Positions 6,000-6,835 of a DNA stretch of 6,835 nt are shown here, piece by piece. This DNA is from Caldifarciminota bacterium (GTDB lineage: Bacteria; Hydrothermota; Hydrothermia; B15-G9; WFZT01). The notes under the pieces are model-generated. The model saw nothing but the letters and a program-made list of their open reading frames with translations. It was not told the origin of the DNA and did no database searches. Both the position numbers and the translations under genes were made by a program. The stretch covers positions 1 to 6,835 of the forward strand of contig JALSOY010000248.1 in assembly GCA_026986235.1 (NCBI GenBank), read 5' to 3'. Position 1 is the stretch's first letter, and every line of letters begins with the position of its first letter.

Positions 6000-6024
6000 A
6001 CTCATGTCCTATGAGATGGATCAA
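5995..6024 (-). promoter_or_regulatory. Predicted minus-strand promoter for the candidate RNA (and perhaps the flippase operon)
   Basis: On the minus strand TTGATC (6024-6019), an 18-base spacer and TATTAT (6000-5995) predict a start near 5988. Its -35 lies inside the first codons of recJ. No other convincing promoter is seen between the terminator and the flippase start, so read-through from here could be the operon's main source of transcript. Confidence 0.45.
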
Positions 6025-6835
6025 AAGAGAAGAGAAGACCGACGCAGAGGAATTGAGCCGGCACCTGTCAATTCCTTTAGCCATAGCCAGGGTTCTCGCC
6101 AACCGTGGATTTTCTCTCGAGGAAGCGAGAATATTCCTTGAGCCGAGGATTGAGGATCTTTATTCACCCTTCCTCCTGAAAGGCGTGAAAGAGGCAGCGG
6201 AAAGGGTTAAAAGGGCGATAGAATCAGGGGAAACCATCTTAATTCACGGAGATTATGATGTTGACGGTGTTACCTCCCTTGCACTTCTCTACAGGAATCT
6301 CAAGAAACTGGGTGCAGGCCGTGTAATCCCATACATTCCCAGCCGTTTCGATGAGGGATACGGTCTTTCAGAAAAGGGAATTGAGATTGCCCACGAAAAG
6401 GGTGCAGGTTTAATCATTACAGTTGACTGTGGTGTGACAGCAATTGAGGAAGCAAGACTGGCAAGGGAGAGGGGAATTGACCTGATAATTACCGACCATC
6501 ACGAACCAGGTGATACCATTCCCGACGCTTTTTCAGTTATAAATCCCAAATTGGGCGGATATCCCTTTCCAGATCTTGCCGGAGTGGGGGTGACATTTAA
6601 ATTTCTTATGGGACTTTATACAATAATGGGGCAAAAGACCACACCCCTCTACTGGGACCTTGATCTTGTGACACTCGGTACAGTTGCAGATCTCGTGCCA
6701 CTTATTGATGAGAACAGGATTCTTGTGAAATTTGGCCTTATTACCCTGAACAAAAGCGTAAAGGCAGGAATAAACGCTTTAAAAAAGGTCGCAAGGTTGA
6801 ACGGAGAAATCAGGACATGGCACATCTCCTTTGTT
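6011..6835 (+). CDS. recJ: Single-stranded-DNA-specific exonuclease RecJ, N-terminal part
   Basis: The first 275 codons of RecJ, open to the right edge; complete proteins are usually about 560-580 residues, so roughly half is present. RecJ is a cytosolic 5'-to-3' single-strand DNA exonuclease of the DHH phosphoesterase family, used in RecF-pathway recombination and in mismatch and base-excision repair. The DHH motifs are intact and in order: HGDYDVDGVTS (79-89, D81, D83, D85), TVDCGVT (137-143, D139), TDHHEP (161-166, with the DHH triad), INPK (177-180), GVGVTFK (191-197) and LGTVADLVPL (222-231, D227). These acidic and histidine residues bind Mn2+/Mg2+. ATG at 6011 is the only ATG in frame after a stop at 5996-5998. 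No Shine-Dalgarno sequence precedes it, and a consensus -10 ends only 11 bases upstream, so the mRNA is probably nearly leaderless. Identification is secure. Confidence 0.97.
   Translation, partial: MRWIKREEKTDAEELSRHLSIPLAIARVLANRGFSLEEARIFLEPRIEDLYSPFLLKGVKEAAERVKRAIESGETILIHGDYDVDGVTSLALLYRNLKKLGAGRVIPYIPSRFDEGYGLSEKGIEIAHEKGAGLIITVDCGVTAIEEARLARERGIDLIITDHHEPGDTIPDAFSVINPKLGGYPFPDLAGVGVTFKFLMGLYTIMGQKTTPLYWDLDLVTLGTVADLVPLIDENRILVKFGLITLNKSVKAGINALKKVARLNGEIRTWHISFV

Overview
The window is bacterial chromosomal DNA of moderate GC content. It holds five protein genes (two cut by the window edges), one candidate structured RNA with its own promoter and terminator, and a cluster of short extragenic palindromes. 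The gene families (MnmG, RecJ, a PAS/HD-GYP protein, a Wzx-type flippase) are broadly bacterial. Frequent AGG/AGA and ATA codons and the many CCCCCTT/AAGGGGG palindromes recall free-living Desulfobacterota- or Nitrospirota-like genomes. That placement is a weak impression, not a result.

Layout from left to right. (1) Bases 1-282, minus strand: the N-terminal 94 codons of the tRNA-modification enzyme MnmG. (2) Bases 283-518: a divergent intergenic region with one palindromic repeat and a sigma70-like promoter pointing right. (3) 519-2534, plus: a soluble sensor with four PAS-like domains and a complete HD-GYP domain, predicted to hydrolyse cyclic di-GMP. (4) 2535-2615: a short gap between convergent genes with degenerate repeat fragments and no convincing terminator. 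(5) 5624-2616, minus: a tight three-gene operon of flippase, LicC/PntC-like cytidylyltransferase and sn-glycerol-1-phosphate-dehydrogenase-like enzyme, with overlapping junctions. (6) 5625-6010: no protein gene longer than a questionable 25 codons, but a cluster of palindromes (5657-5817), a strong minus-strand intrinsic terminator (5825-5859), a candidate structured RNA (about 5860-5988) and two divergent promoters with overlapping -10 elements (5994-6000). (7) 6011-6835, plus: the first 275 codons of the single-strand exonuclease RecJ.

How the genes may work together. The operon suggests production of a nucleotide-activated polyol phosphate and export of a lipid-linked glycan. The dehydrogenase would make glycerol 1-phosphate from dihydroxyacetone phosphate, the nucleotidyltransferase would activate it (or a similar phospho-alcohol) with CTP, and the flippase would move a finished lipid-linked unit across the membrane. 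No glycosyltransferase or phosphotransferase is present, so the product is unknown. The HD-GYP sensor may influence surface behaviour through cyclic di-GMP, but nothing in the sequence links it to the operon.

The most interesting items are the unrecognised RNA between the operon and recJ, and the fact that mnmG, the PAS/HD-GYP gene and recJ all lack a Shine-Dalgarno sequence and carry a -10-like element only about 8-11 bases before the start codon, which suggests leaderless mRNAs.
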